Positions 43,335 to 52,687 are shown, counted from the stretch's first letter. The stretch is 64,000 bases of DNA from Flavobacterium johnsoniae (GCF_001879205.1 NZ_MLFK01000009.1:434001-498000), one strand, 5' to 3'. Made by a program: numbers and translations. The notes: generated from the sequence alone by a model not told the origin.

Positions 43335-44471
43335 ATGAAAAAAGTACTTTTTATCGATCGTGACGGAACGATTGTTTTAGAACCTGAAAATTATCAATTA
43401 GATGCTTTGGAAAAATTAGAATTTTATCCAAAAGCGTTTCAATATCTGGCTAAAATTGCAGCTGAATTAGATTATGAACTGGCAATGGTAACTAATCAGG
43501 ACGGATTAGGAACGGATAGTTTTCCGGAAGATACGTTTTGGCCAACGCAGAATTTTATCCTGAAAGCTTTTGAAAATGAAGGTGTAGTGTTTGATGAAAT
43601 TTTTGTAGACCGTTCTTTTCCAGAAGATAACGCACCAACCCGCAAGCCAAGAACCGGAATGCTGACCAAATATATTGACAATCCGGAATATGATTTGGCA
43701 AATTCTTTTGTTCTGGGTGATCGTTTAACTGATGTTGAATTGGCTAAAAATCTTGGTGCTAAAGCTATTTTCATGAACATGACTGATGGAATTGGCAGTA
43801 ACGAAATATCGTCTAAACGTGAGGAATTAAACGATACTATCATTCTTCAAACTACAGATTGGAAACGTATTTATGAGTTTTTAAAATTAGAAGCACGTTC
43901 GGCTTCGATCACCAGAAAAACGAATGAAACAGATATTTACATCAACCTAAATCTTGACGGAACAGGAAAAAGCAAAATCGATACCGGAATTGCATTTTTC
44001 GACCACATGCTAGATCAAATTTCACGTCATGGTCAAATGGATTTGGAAATATTGGTAAAAGGCGATCTTGAAGTTGATGAACATCATACAATTGAAGATA
44101 CCGCAATTGCACTTGGCGAAGTTTTTGCGAAAGCGCTGGGGAATAAATTAGGAATTGAGCGTTACGGTTTCTGTTTGCCAATGGACGATTGTCTGGCTCA
44201 GGCTGCAATTGATTTTGGAGGAAGAAACTGGCTGATTTGGGAAACCGAATTTAAACGTGAAATGGTGGGTAAAATGCCAACTGAAATGTTTTACCACTTT
44301 TTTAAATCGTTTACAGACGGGGCAAAAGCCAATTTAAACATCAAAGCAGAGGGCATCAACGAACATCACAAAATTGAAGCTATTTTTAAAGCTTTCGCAA
44401 AAGCGATAAAAGTAGCCGTAAAAAGAGATACTGAGAAAATGATTCTGCCTTCGACGAAAGGTATGTTGTAA
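43335..44471 (+). CDS. hisB: Bifunctional histidinol-phosphatase / imidazoleglycerol-phosphate dehydratase
   Basis: This 378-residue fusion holds two enzymes of the pathway. The N-terminal HAD phosphatase (1 to about 170) begins VLFIDRDGTIV with the DxDGT nucleophile. The C-terminal dehydratase (about 187-378) has FFDHMLDQISRHG, the metal ligands DEHHTIEDTAIALGE, and EGINEHHKIEAIFKAFAKA. The fusion is usual in Bacteroidetes and in enterobacteria. It follows the structured RNA-like element, so its expression could be tuned separately from hisGDC. Confidence 0.97.
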   Translation: MKKVLFIDRDGTIVLEPENYQLDALEKLEFYPKAFQYLAKIAAELDYELAMVTNQDGLGTDSFPEDTFWPTQNFILKAFENEGVVFDEIFVDRSFPEDNAPTRKPRTGMLTKYIDNPEYDLANSFVLGDRLTDVELAKNLGAKAIFMNMTDGIGSNEISSKREELNDTIILQTTDWKRIYEFLKLEARSASITRKTNETDIYINLNLDGTGKSKIDTGIAFFDHMLDQISRHGQMDLEILVKGDLEVDEHHTIEDTAIALGEVFAKALGNKLGIERYGFCLPMDDCLAQAAIDFGGRNWLIWETEFKREMVGKMPTEMFYHFFKSFTDGAKANLNIKAEGINEHHKIEAIFKAFAKAIKVAVKRDTEKMILPSTKGML

Positions 44472-44474
44472 AAC

Positions 44475-44537
44475 GCTATAAGCTATAAGCAATAGGCATT
44501 AGGCCTAAAGCTTACGGCCTAAAGCTTAAAGCTTTTT
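44475..44537. repeat. 14-nt tandem repeat in the hisB-hisH spacer
   Basis: GGCCTAAAGCTTA occurs at 44502-44514 and 44516-44528 (period 14), preceded by ATAAGC words with the same AAGC core. The repeat ends just before the hisH start. Confidence 0.65.
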
Positions 44538-44540
44538 TTA

Positions 44541-45131
44541 ATGAAAATAGTAATTATAAATTACGGAGCAGGAAATATTCAGAGCATTATGTTTGCTATT
44601 GAAAGATTAGGTTTTAAAGCTGTTTTGAGCAATAATCCCGAAGAAATTCAGGCTGCTGATAAAGTGATTTTTCCGGGAGTGGGCGAGGCGAGTTCTGCGA
44701 TGACAAAGCTTCGCGAAAGCGGATTAGACAGTTTGATTCCGAATTTGAAACAACCTGTTTTAGGAATTTGTCTGGGAATGCAGTTGATGTGCAACTCATC
44801 TGAAGAAGGAAATACTAAAGGTTTAGGAGTTTTTGATGTTGATGTTGTGAAATTTTCAAATCAGGTAAAAGTGCCGCAAATGGGATGGAATCAGATTTAC
44901 AATTTAAAATCGGATTTGTTTAAAGGAATTGCTGAAAATGAGTTTATGTATTTGGTACATAGTTTCTACGTACCCAATTGCGATGAAGCCATAGCAACGA
45001 CTAATTATGAATTAGAATATGCCTCGGCTTTGCAAAAAGATAATTTTTACGGAACACAATTTCACCCAGAGAAAAGCGGAGCTGTTGGCGAGAAGATACT
45101 AGAAAACTTTTTGAAGTTAAGCCTCAAATAA
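44541..45131 (+). CDS. hisH: Imidazole glycerol phosphate synthase, glutaminase subunit
   Basis: HisH supplies ammonia from glutamine to HisF. The 196-residue glutamine amidotransferase has the Cys nucleophile in PVLGICLGMQLMC and the His-Glu pair in YGTQFHPEKSG, plus the start IVIINYGAGNIQS. It is followed by hisA and hisF, as expected for partners of one complex. Confidence 0.97.
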   Translation: MKIVIINYGAGNIQSIMFAIERLGFKAVLSNNPEEIQAADKVIFPGVGEASSAMTKLRESGLDSLIPNLKQPVLGICLGMQLMCNSSEEGNTKGLGVFDVDVVKFSNQVKVPQMGWNQIYNLKSDLFKGIAENEFMYLVHSFYVPNCDEAIATTNYELEYASALQKDNFYGTQFHPEKSGAVGEKILENFLKLSLK

Positions 45132-45220
45132 TAAATCCTAATAAAAAATTAATTTAGAAATTCAGAGTTGCAAAGAAGACTTTATGACTTTAGATTTTTA
45201 AACTTTAAGACTAAAACAAA

Positions 45221-45949
45221 ATGAGAATAATACCAGCCATAGATATCATTGACGGAAAATGCGTTCGTTTGTCCAAAGGTGATTATGATACGAAGATAAT
45301 TTATAATGAAAATCCGCTGGAAGTGGCGAAATCATTTGAGGCGCACGGAATCGAATATTTGCATTTAGTAGATCTTGACGGTGCAAAATCGAGCAAAATT
45401 GTCAATTATAAAATCTTAGAACAAATTGCCTCGCAAACCAGTTTAAAAATTGATTTTGGAGGCGGATTAAAATCAGATGACGATTTGAGAATTGCATTTG
45501 AAAGCGGTGCAAACCAAATTACCGGCGGTAGTATTGCGGTAAAAAACAGAACGATTTTTGAAAAATGGATTTCAGAATACGGTTCAGATAAAATCATTTT
45601 GGGCGCTGACGCAAAAGATGAAAAAATAGCAGTTTCCGGCTGGTTAGAAGATTCAAACGAAGATTTGATTCCGTTTATCCAGGATTACCAAAGTAAAGGA
45701 ATTCAGTATGTTATTTGTACCGATATTGCAAAAGACGGAATGCTTGAAGGTCCGAGTTTTGATCTTTACAGTAAAATTCTAGCCGAGGCAGATGGCGTAA
45801 AACTAATCGCTTCGGGAGGTATTTCTACCTTTGATGAATTGCCTAAATTAGCCGAATCAGGCTGTGAAGGAACAATCATAGGAAAAGCGATTTATGAAGG
45901 GAGAATTACTTTAAAACAGTTAGAGAATTATATTATTGGTAAAATGTAA
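45221..45949 (+). CDS. hisA: ProFAR isomerase (HisA)
   Basis: HisA is a TIM-barrel isomerase of the histidine pathway. The 242-residue protein has the catalytic Asp in RIIPAIDIIDGKCVRLSKGDY. The late YVICTDIAKDGMLEGPSFDLY and IASGGISTFDEL form the phosphate-binding ends. Its sequence is distinct from hisF next door, and both keep the expected catalytic Asp residues. The 89-nt spacer before it contains loosely periodic GACTTTA words. Confidence 0.97.
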   Translation: MRIIPAIDIIDGKCVRLSKGDYDTKIIYNENPLEVAKSFEAHGIEYLHLVDLDGAKSSKIVNYKILEQIASQTSLKIDFGGGLKSDDDLRIAFESGANQITGGSIAVKNRTIFEKWISEYGSDKIILGADAKDEKIAVSGWLEDSNEDLIPFIQDYQSKGIQYVICTDIAKDGMLEGPSFDLYSKILAEADGVKLIASGGISTFDELPKLAESGCEGTIIGKAIYEGRITLKQLENYIIGKM

Positions 45950-46030
45950 AAAGTGAATTGTAGAATGAATGTTGTACGCTGTGCAGAAGAACATTTTACA
46001 CCTTACATCTAACAATTAACAAAAAGAAAA

Positions 46031-46786
46031 ATGTTAGCAAAAAGAATCATTCCTTGTTTGGATATAAAAAACGGAAGAACCGTAAAAGGTGTTAATTTCG
46101 TTGACTTGCGCGATGCGGGAGATCCTGTAGAACTGGCAGAAATTTACTCGGCTGAAGGCGCTGACGAATTGGTTTTTCTGGATATTTCGGCAACGGAAGA
46201 AAGACGTAAAACGCTGGTAAATATGGTGAGAAGCGTCGCAGAAAAAATCAATATTCCTTTTACAGTGGGCGGTGGGATTTCGTCTGTAGAAGATGTTGAA
46301 ATTCTATTGAATAACGGTGCTGATAAAGTTTCAATTAATTCATCGGCAGTAAAAAATCCGCAATTGATTAATGATCTGGCTCAGAAATTTGGAAGCCAAT
46401 GCGTAGTAGTTGCCATTGATGCTAAACAAATTAACGGCCAATGGATTGTACATTTGGTTGGAGGTAAAGTGCCTACAGAGCTTAATTTATTCGATTGGGC
46501 TGTAGAAGTAGCAGAACGCGGTGCCGGCGAAATATTATTTACCTCAATGGACAATGACGGAACGAAAAATGGTTTTGCAAACGAAGCTTTGGCTAAATTG
46601 TCAGCCTTAATCAATATCCCTATTATTGCCTCTGGCGGTGCCGGAAACATACAGCATTTTGTTGATTCTTTTAAAGAAGGAAAAGCAGATGCAGCTTTGG
46701 CAGCGAGCGTTTTTCACTTTAAAGAAATCGAAATCAAAGCTTTAAAAGAAGAATTGAGAAATAATGGTATTGAAGTAAGGCTTTAA
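46031..46786 (+). CDS. hisF: Imidazole glycerol phosphate synthase, cyclase subunit
   Basis: HisF closes the imidazole ring using ammonia from HisH, giving IGP and AICAR. The 251-residue TIM barrel has RIIPCLDIKNGRTVKGVNF (catalytic Asp), LLNNGADKVSINSSAVK and the second Asp in EILFTSMDNDGTKNGF. The final IASGGAGNIQHF binds phosphate. It lies between hisA and hisIE. Confidence 0.97.
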   Translation: MLAKRIIPCLDIKNGRTVKGVNFVDLRDAGDPVELAEIYSAEGADELVFLDISATEERRKTLVNMVRSVAEKINIPFTVGGGISSVEDVEILLNNGADKVSINSSAVKNPQLINDLAQKFGSQCVVVAIDAKQINGQWIVHLVGGKVPTELNLFDWAVEVAERGAGEILFTSMDNDGTKNGFANEALAKLSALINIPIIASGGAGNIQHFVDSFKEGKADAALAASVFHFKEIEIKALKEELRNNGIEVRL

Positions 46787-46831
46787 TAGAAACAAGAAGA
46801 AAGGCATTGTTTGATCTAAAATAACATGATA

Positions 46832-46873
46832 TCAGAAATCTAAAATCTGAAATCTGAAATCAAAAATCTAAAA
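46832..46873. repeat. 7-nt periodic repeat in the hisF-hisIE spacer
   Basis: AAATCTG words repeat at about 7-nt spacing (AAATCTGAAATCTGAAATC), ending 7 nt before the start codon. Confidence 0.65.
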
Positions 46874-46879
46874 TTAATT

Positions 46880-47476
46880 ATGGAAATCGATATCAAAAGC
46901 GCACACGGATTAATTCCGGCTATAATTCAAGATTCAGAAACAAAAAATGTTTTGATGCTGGGTTATATGAATGAAGAATCGCTTCAAAAAACAATAGAAA
47001 CGCAAAAAGTAACTTTTTTTAGTCGTTCCAAACAAAGACTTTGGACAAAAGGCGAGGAGAGTGGTAACTTTTTGAATCTGGTAAGTATTAAAAATGACTG
47101 CGATGGCGATACGCTTTTGATTCAGGCAAAACCGGTTGGACCAACATGCCACACTGGTGCTGATACTTGCTGGCAAGAGCCAAATGACGCGAATTACGGT
47201 TTTATTTCTCAATTAGAAAATACAATCAAAACCCGTAGAGAAAATGCTGATTCAGAAAAGAGTTACGTTGCTTCTCTATTTGAAAAAGGAATCAATAAAA
47301 TTGCGCAAAAAGTAGGCGAAGAAGCTGTAGAAGTGGTTATTGAAGCCAAAGATGATAACGACGATTTATTCTTAAGTGAAAGTGCTGATTTATTATTTCA
47401 TTATTTGATTTTATTGCAGGCAAAAGGCTTTCAATTAAATGATGTTGTGGAAGTTTTGAAAAAACGTCAGAAGTAA
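46880..47476 (+). CDS. hisIE: Bifunctional phosphoribosyl-AMP cyclohydrolase / phosphoribosyl-ATP pyrophosphatase
   Basis: This 198-residue fusion performs steps 2 and 3 of the histidine pathway. The HisI part (1 to about 110) has VLMLGYMNEESLQKT and zinc Cys in DCDGDTLLIQAKPVGPTCHTG. The HisE part (about 110-198) has KIAQKVGEEAVEVVIEAKD, the MazG-like metal-binding helix. It is the last gene of the operon, followed by a strong palindrome. Confidence 0.97.
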   Translation: MEIDIKSAHGLIPAIIQDSETKNVLMLGYMNEESLQKTIETQKVTFFSRSKQRLWTKGEESGNFLNLVSIKNDCDGDTLLIQAKPVGPTCHTGADTCWQEPNDANYGFISQLENTIKTRRENADSEKSYVASLFEKGINKIAQKVGEEAVEVVIEAKDDNDDLFLSESADLLFHYLILLQAKGFQLNDVVEVLKKRQK

Positions 47477-47500
47477 ATAAAGGATTGCTTCAACCCAATC

Positions 47501-47548
47501 TTGTCAGACTGAGCGATCCCGAAGCCTCGGGATCGCTCAATCTGACAA
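47501..47548. repeat. 22-bp palindrome after the his operon
   Basis: Arms 47501-47522 and 47527-47548 are complementary except for one base, with a 4-nt loop (AGCC). No T run follows on either strand, so it is not a standard intrinsic terminator, though it may stabilise or end the his mRNA. Its right arm recurs as a half-copy at 48258-48285. Confidence 0.75.
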
Positions 47549-47582
47549 AAAAAGTATTACTTTAGCTAAAAGCATAAGTCTT

Positions 47583-48188
47583 ATGAAATTATTTGTATGC
47601 CTGTTTTTATTTTTGTTTCCAACTTTAAATTATGGATTCAAAAAACATGAATTGCCCTATTCAATTGTTATTGCAAAAGCAAATTTAATTGTTGATGGAA
47701 CTATTTCTAAAGTTTCAAAAAATGAATACGAATTTACTATAAGTCAGTTTGTAAAAGGAAAATCAGGCTCAAAGATCAAGGTTTCAATTTGGAAAGAATG
47801 GATTTGTGATCCAAGAATTAAAGAGCTCAAAACTGGTCAAAGATTAATTTTGTTTCTAGAAAAAACGCCTTACGGTAATTTTAGTCCAATTAACGATAGC
47901 AGTGGAGAGATATACGTAGAAAATGACTCTTTTATAAATATATTTCTTCCAAAAGAGTTTACTAATCCTAAAGTTTTAAAAGAAGGAATTTCTATGTTTT
48001 TACAAACTTATAAAGTCTATGGCGATTTAAATGATAGGTTCTTACAAAATATTTATTTTCAATCCAGTAAATCTATATTTGAAATTTATAAAATGAAAGA
48101 AGATAATACAGCTTTTAAATTTTTGGCTGGTAATAGTGCGCTTTACCCTGAAGTCAAATATAATTTGATACCACAATTTATTAATTAA
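47583..48188 (+). CDS. Secreted protein of unknown function
   Basis: I do not recognise this 201-residue protein. It has a signal peptide (LFVCLFLFLFPTLNYG) and a beta-rich first half (ANLIVDGTISKVSKNEYEFTI, GSKIKVSIWKEWICDP). A predicted helical tail (GISMFLQTYKVYGDLNDRFLQN) follows. The first half recalls OB-fold, NTR-like domains that bind other proteins, but no Cys pattern supports that. It stands alone after the histidine operon. Confidence 0.65.
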   Translation: MKLFVCLFLFLFPTLNYGFKKHELPYSIVIAKANLIVDGTISKVSKNEYEFTISQFVKGKSGSKIKVSIWKEWICDPRIKELKTGQRLILFLEKTPYGNFSPINDSSGEIYVENDSFINIFLPKEFTNPKVLKEGISMFLQTYKVYGDLNDRFLQNIYFQSSKSIFEIYKMKEDNTAFKFLAGNSALYPEVKYNLIPQFIN

Positions 48189-48257
48189 AGATTTAAAAAA
48201 AAAAGTACTTCACAAACCCAAGGTCCGTTTTATTGAATCACTTTGCAGGACTTCTCG

Positions 48258-48285
48258 CGAAGCCTCGGGATCGCTCAGTCTGACA
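48258..48285. repeat. Half-copy of the his-operon palindrome
   Basis: CGAAGCCTCGGGATCGCTCA and what follows match the right arm of the palindrome at 47501-47548 with one difference (G for A). The left arm is mostly missing. It lies between convergent genes. Confidence 0.6.
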
Positions 48286-48303
48286 ATAATGACGATTAAA
48301 CAA

Positions 48304-48358
48304 TTAACCAAATAAACAGTTAACCAAATAAACGATTAACCAAATAAACGATTAAACC
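48304..48358. repeat. 16-nt tandem repeat
   Basis: Three units of 16 nt, TTAACCAAATAAACAG and two versions ending in GA, start at 48304, 48320 and 48336, with a partial fourth at 48352. The words also appear in the lpxA-efp spacer. They abut the stop of the CBM9-like gene. Confidence 0.75.
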
Positions 48359-48360
48359 TC

Positions 48361-49059
48361 TTACTCCATAAACTCAAAAACAGCAAATTCCTTCGGTTGG
48401 TGAAAACCAAAATTCTTGCTTTTATAAGCTTGTAAAGCAAGGTATTCAGTTGTGTTACCGTAATCGATTCTAAAAGTATTTCCTTTCCATTTTATGCCTT
48501 TTTTTGGTTTAGAAAAATTAGCATTTTCGATTTTTTCCAGACTTGAAAAAGGGATTTTTATTTCGGTACAAAAGCCTTCGGCAGTTATTTTACTTACAGT
48601 TTCCAATCCGATAATATCAAGATTTAATGCCGTATTCCAGCCTCCACAATCAGGAGAAATACACTTTATCAGCATATCATAATTTGTAGAAAACGCATTG
48701 ACTCCAATTTCGAGATAGTTTTTTCCATCACCGTCCGGATCAATAAAAATTTCTACTAAATCATCCGTATTAAAAATTGAAGAATCCTTTTTTTGATTAG
48801 AACCAATTATATTAGAATCTACAACTTTGTAAGCTATATATAGATTTTCGCCATTCCACGAAAGTGAAACCATGGTATTTTGTGTGGCTTTTTCAGCTGA
48901 ATTATGAATTACAAACGGCCCCAGAAAAGGTGTTTTCCAATCTGATAAATCACCGTCAATTACAGGTTTTTCATTGATCTTGTAAACTGGAATTGTTTGT
49001 GAATATCCAAAAGAAGCATAAATGAATAAAACAAGTAATAAGGGCTGATATAATTTCAT
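48361..49059 (-). CDS. CBM9-like carbohydrate-binding secreted protein
   Basis: This 232-residue protein has a signal peptide (LLLVLFIYASFGYSQT). A beta-sandwich similar to CBM9/DUF1083-type domains follows: KPVIDGDLSDW, VSLSWNGENLYIAYKVVD, DDLVEIFIDPDGDGKNYLEIGVNA and GFCTEIKIPFSSL. Such domains bind sugars or sense surface redox/sugar signals. It is a single gene without sugar-hydrolase neighbours. It diverges from the M1 peptidase. Confidence 0.78.
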   Translation of the reverse strand: MKLYQPLLLVLFIYASFGYSQTIPVYKINEKPVIDGDLSDWKTPFLGPFVIHNSAEKATQNTMVSLSWNGENLYIAYKVVDSNIIGSNQKKDSSIFNTDDLVEIFIDPDGDGKNYLEIGVNAFSTNYDMLIKCISPDCGGWNTALNLDIIGLETVSKITAEGFCTEIKIPFSSLEKIENANFSKPKKGIKWKGNTFRIDYGNTTEYLALQAYKSKNFGFHQPKEFAVFEFME

Positions 49060-49166
49060 AAAAAGAGAATGGTTTTATCATGCTAAAATAGAGAACAATA
49101 ATGGATTTTAACATACATTGTTTCGAATTGCATTTGTAAAATCAATAAAAACTTGATTCGAATGTT

Positions 49167-49174
49167 TACATTTG
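49167..49174 (+). promoter_or_regulatory. -7 box for the M1 peptidase
   Basis: TACATTTG matches TAnnTTTG and ends 49 nt before the ATG at 49224; the -33 element is not clear. Confidence 0.4.
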
Positions 49175-49223
49175 TTACCAGTTTTAATTCAATAAAAACC
49201 TGTTTATTTTATAATTCTAAACA

Positions 49224-50879
49224 ATGAAAAAATACTTCGGAAGCATTTTTGCTGCTTTTTTAATTGGTTTTAGTGCCAATTCTCAAGGACTTCTCAGTAA
49301 GTCAGGAAAAGTTTTTACACATCAGGATACCTTACGCGGAAGCATCACAAAAGAAAGAGCGTGGTGGGATTTAAAATATTATCACTTGGATATAAAAGTT
49401 AATCCGAAAGAAAAAACAATTGCAGGATCAAATACTGTTCGTTATACTGTTTTGACAGAGAACAACAAAATGCAGATTGATTTGCAGGAGCCTATGCAGA
49501 TTACTAAGGTTACGCAAAATGGTAAAGAATTAAAATTTGAAAGAGACGGCAATGCGTTTTTTATTACTTTAATTGAAAAACAAAAAGTTGGTGACACTAA
49601 AGAAGTTATTGTGTCATTTAACGGAAAACCAAGAGAAGCGGTTAACGCACCTTGGGATGGTGGAATCAGCTGGAAAAAAGATAAAAACGGAAAAGATTTT
49701 ATTGCCTCATCTTGTCAGGGATTAGGCGCCAGCGTTTGGTGGCCAAACAAAGACCACATGTATGATGAAGTAGAAAATATGCTGATCAGCGTAAATGTTC
49801 CGGGAGATTTAACCGATGTTTCGAACGGAAGACTGCAAAGTGTTAAAAAAGAGAAAGACGGAACAAAAACCTTTAACTGGTATGTTTCCAACCCAATTAA
49901 CAATTATGGCGTTAATATTAATATTGGGGATTACGTTAATTTTTCTGAGAAATTTAAAGGAGAAAAAGGCGATTTAGATTGTAATTATTATGTTTTGAGA
50001 GATAATTTGGCTTTAGCAAAAGAACATTTTAAAGATGCTCCAAAAATGCTGAAAGCTTTTGAAAACTGGTTTGGACCTTATCCGTTTTACGAAGACAGCT
50101 ACAAATTGGTAGAAGTTCCTTACTTAGGAATGGAACACCAAAGTTCTGTAACCTATGGAAATCAATACAAACAAGGTTATTTAGGCCGCGATTTAAGCGG
50201 AACAGGCTGGGGATTGAAATTTGATTTTATCATTATTCATGAGTCGGGCCACGAATGGTTTGCAAATAATATTACGTACAAAGATATTGCAGATATGTGG
50301 GTTCACGAGAGTTTTACTAATTATTCTGAGAGTCTTTTTATTGAATATTACTACGGAAAAGATGCCGCTGCTGAATATGTAATTGGATGCAGAAAAAATA
50401 TTCAAAATGATATTCCGATTATTGGTCATTATGATGTAAATAACGAAGGATCAGGAGATATGTATCCAAAAGGAGCAAATATGCTTCACATGATGCGCCA
50501 GATTATAAATGATGATGCAAAATGGAAATCAATCTTAAGAGGTTTAAATAAAACGTTTTATCACCAAACGGTTACAGGTAAACAGATTCAGGATTATATG
50601 AATGAGCAGTCCGGAATTAACTTTAATCGAGTTTATGCACAATACTTAAGCACAACTCAGATTCCGGTTTTTGAATATATGTTTAAAAATGGCACTTTTG
50701 GATATCACTGGACAAACTGTGTAGCTAAATTTGATATGCCGGTAAGAGTAAAATTAAACGGTGTTGAAACCTGGTTGAAACCCACTACAGAATGGCAGTC
50801 TGTAAAAACTACTAATGAAGATAGAAAAATAGAAGTTGATAAAGATTTTTATGTAACGACTTCTAATATTGTAGAATAA
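49224..50879 (+). CDS. M1-family zinc metallopeptidase
   Basis: This secreted aminopeptidase of 551 residues has the signal peptide YFGSIFAAFLIGFSANSQG. The N-terminal beta domain (WDLKYYHLDIKVNPKEKTIAG) is typical of M1. The zinc motif is HESGHEWFANN (His339, His343), with the third ligand Glu in HESFTNYSESLFIEYYYG. A LGMEHQSS segment stands where GAMEN is found. It is shorter than full M1 enzymes of about 850 residues and lacks the C-terminal helical domain. A terminator follows. Confidence 0.92.
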   Translation: MKKYFGSIFAAFLIGFSANSQGLLSKSGKVFTHQDTLRGSITKERAWWDLKYYHLDIKVNPKEKTIAGSNTVRYTVLTENNKMQIDLQEPMQITKVTQNGKELKFERDGNAFFITLIEKQKVGDTKEVIVSFNGKPREAVNAPWDGGISWKKDKNGKDFIASSCQGLGASVWWPNKDHMYDEVENMLISVNVPGDLTDVSNGRLQSVKKEKDGTKTFNWYVSNPINNYGVNINIGDYVNFSEKFKGEKGDLDCNYYVLRDNLALAKEHFKDAPKMLKAFENWFGPYPFYEDSYKLVEVPYLGMEHQSSVTYGNQYKQGYLGRDLSGTGWGLKFDFIIIHESGHEWFANNITYKDIADMWVHESFTNYSESLFIEYYYGKDAAAEYVIGCRKNIQNDIPIIGHYDVNNEGSGDMYPKGANMLHMMRQIINDDAKWKSILRGLNKTFYHQTVTGKQIQDYMNEQSGINFNRVYAQYLSTTQIPVFEYMFKNGTFGYHWTNCVAKFDMPVRVKLNGVETWLKPTTEWQSVKTTNEDRKIEVDKDFYVTTSNIVE

Positions 50880-50898
50880 AATTTTTGAAAACCCCCAT

Positions 50899-50943
50899 AA
50901 AAAATCCCAAATTCCAATTAACTGGAGTTTGGGATTTTTTATT
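50899..50943 (+). terminator. Intrinsic terminator after the M1 peptidase
   Basis: AAATCCCAAATTCCA pairs with TGGAGTTTGGGATTT, with one G-U pair, followed by T residues. Confidence 0.85.
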
Positions 50944-50993
50944 TTTAGCTCTTTATTGGAATTTGGAATTTATCTATTAGAATCTATAAAGAA

Positions 50994-52538
50994 TTATCGA
51001 CTATTCAACTTCGCTTTTTCCTTAATTATATCAGCAATTTTTCTGTTTTCGATTTTACTTTCAAGCCATGAAATAATATCGAGGTACAAGAAAGCTCTTT
51101 TTTCGTAAGTATTCTTTTCCAGCTCCACAAAACGGGCATGCATTTTTTTGAATTCCTTTTTAATATCAGCCGGGTAAAAGTTGTTCAGGTTTCTTAAAAA
51201 CTTGATTATTTCTTTTTGAACTTCGTGTAAGTCGTTCATTTTTAAAAGAAACTTATAAGTATTTTTAAGATGGTTTTCCAGGTAATAATCTTTTCCTAAT
51301 TCATAATGGGCAATCAGTGATAAAAGTCTCGCAAAGCACATTAAATCTTCGCGCATCGTTAAGTTCTTATTATTAATGATTTTATCTAAATAATTGATGC
51401 ATTCATTGTACTTTTCATTTCCAAAATAAATAGAAGCAATTTTATAGAAAAACAACATTTCATGATGTTCATCGAGATGCTCACTGTGCAGTTTTATTTT
51501 GTCAAGAATTTCCGGAATTAAATATTCGCTTTCGGCAAAAGTACCTTCCAGAATGTGAAGATTTAATTTATTGTTATAAACGTATAGAAATGATAGGGAT
51601 GCAATGTTATCGTTTACCGGAAATTTAGGATCCTGAATGGTTTCTTCTAATAATGAAAGATATTTTTTAAAGTTCGAAGTATATTTCAACATATAAAGCG
51701 ACTCCAAAAAGTAATGATTCCCTTTTAAGAAAAATACCGGATTCAAGTAAATCATATTTGGGTTATCATAAAAAAGCTGTACCCATTTATAGGCAAACTT
51801 ATAACTTGCTAAAAAGTCCTGAACCAAGAAGCTTCGCCACAAATTAGCATTGTAGAACCAGTATTTTTCGCGGAAGCCAAATTTGCTTTCGTCTAATTTG
51901 GCGATATGTTTATTGAAGTAATCATCTATATATTTATATTCTTCATCACTTTTTACATAACCAGTTTTCAGCATTATTCCGTATAACTGCAGCGATAAGT
52001 TTGATAGTTTACTTGAAATTGTATTTCTATAGTTTAATTCTTTAGCCTGAATAACCAGTTCGTCAGCACGGCCTTGAATACTTCGGGTAATATACTGCGA
52101 TTCTATCAGCTTTTCGAACTCGACGATTTCGTATGCCATATATTTTTCGTCATTTTCTAAAGCCTGTTGTTTTGTTTTGTCCAGAATCTTTAAACTCTGT
52201 TTGTACAAACCTTTATTATATAGAATAACCGCAAAATCTATTTGTTCCCGCAATTGATAACGAATATTCTGGCTGGGAATATTTAAGCGAATGCTTACCA
52301 GAATCTGCTTATACAAGTATGATTTTAAATTAGATAACTGTACTTTTTTGATGATACCGCTTTTCAGAATAAGCTTTTCATCGTAGGTTTCAGATTTATC
52401 TAAAATATTAAATAATTCAATGAATTTAGTATTCGAACTTGTCTCTAATCGGCTTGCAAAAATTTTAAACTGTCTTTTTTCAGATTTAGAAAGGGATTTT
52501 ATTAAAACAAATAAGAAATCTTTTTGATGGTTAGCCAT
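50994..52538 (-). CDS. Helical-repeat (TPR-like) protein of unknown function
   Basis: I do not recognise this 514-residue protein beyond its overall form. It is almost entirely alpha-helical with TPR-like spacing (AVILYNKGLYKQSLKILDKTKQQALENDEKY; KYNECINYLDKIINNKN). It opens with a basic MANHQKDFLFVLIKSLSKSEKRQFKIFAS. There is no signal peptide, so it is cytoplasmic. It diverges from leuA with a shared 149-nt promoter region. I would guess a scaffold conserved in Bacteroidetes, with no better evidence. Confidence 0.7.
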   Translation of the reverse strand: MANHQKDFLFVLIKSLSKSEKRQFKIFASRLETSSNTKFIELFNILDKSETYDEKLILKSGIIKKVQLSNLKSYLYKQILVSIRLNIPSQNIRYQLREQIDFAVILYNKGLYKQSLKILDKTKQQALENDEKYMAYEIVEFEKLIESQYITRSIQGRADELVIQAKELNYRNTISSKLSNLSLQLYGIMLKTGYVKSDEEYKYIDDYFNKHIAKLDESKFGFREKYWFYNANLWRSFLVQDFLASYKFAYKWVQLFYDNPNMIYLNPVFFLKGNHYFLESLYMLKYTSNFKKYLSLLEETIQDPKFPVNDNIASLSFLYVYNNKLNLHILEGTFAESEYLIPEILDKIKLHSEHLDEHHEMLFFYKIASIYFGNEKYNECINYLDKIINNKNLTMREDLMCFARLLSLIAHYELGKDYYLENHLKNTYKFLLKMNDLHEVQKEIIKFLRNLNNFYPADIKKEFKKMHARFVELEKNTYEKRAFLYLDIISWLESKIENRKIADIIKEKAKLNSR

Positions 52539-52650
52539 TGTAAAAAATAATAATATAACTTATTGATTATTAAATATTTAACTCGTTATAAATTGTGTTA
52601 TGAACAGTATAATTTCATTAAAATGAATTTCGTACTGAAGAAGTACAACA

Positions 52651-52658
52651 TATATTTG
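52651..52658 (+). promoter_or_regulatory. -7 box for leuA
   Basis: TATATTTG matches TAnnTTTG and ends 29 nt before the leuA ATG; the -33 element is weak. Confidence 0.5.
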
Positions 52659-52687
52659 TTATCAAGATGTGAAATTACATTAAATAA

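Noticed and set aside
47549..47582. Intrinsic terminator of the his operon at the 47501 palindrome.
   Set aside because: The stem is strong but is followed by A residues, not T, on the plus strand; listed as a repeat instead.
48304..48358. CRISPR array, because of the repeated 16-nt units.
   Set aside because: The units are directly adjacent with no unique spacers, and no cas gene is present.
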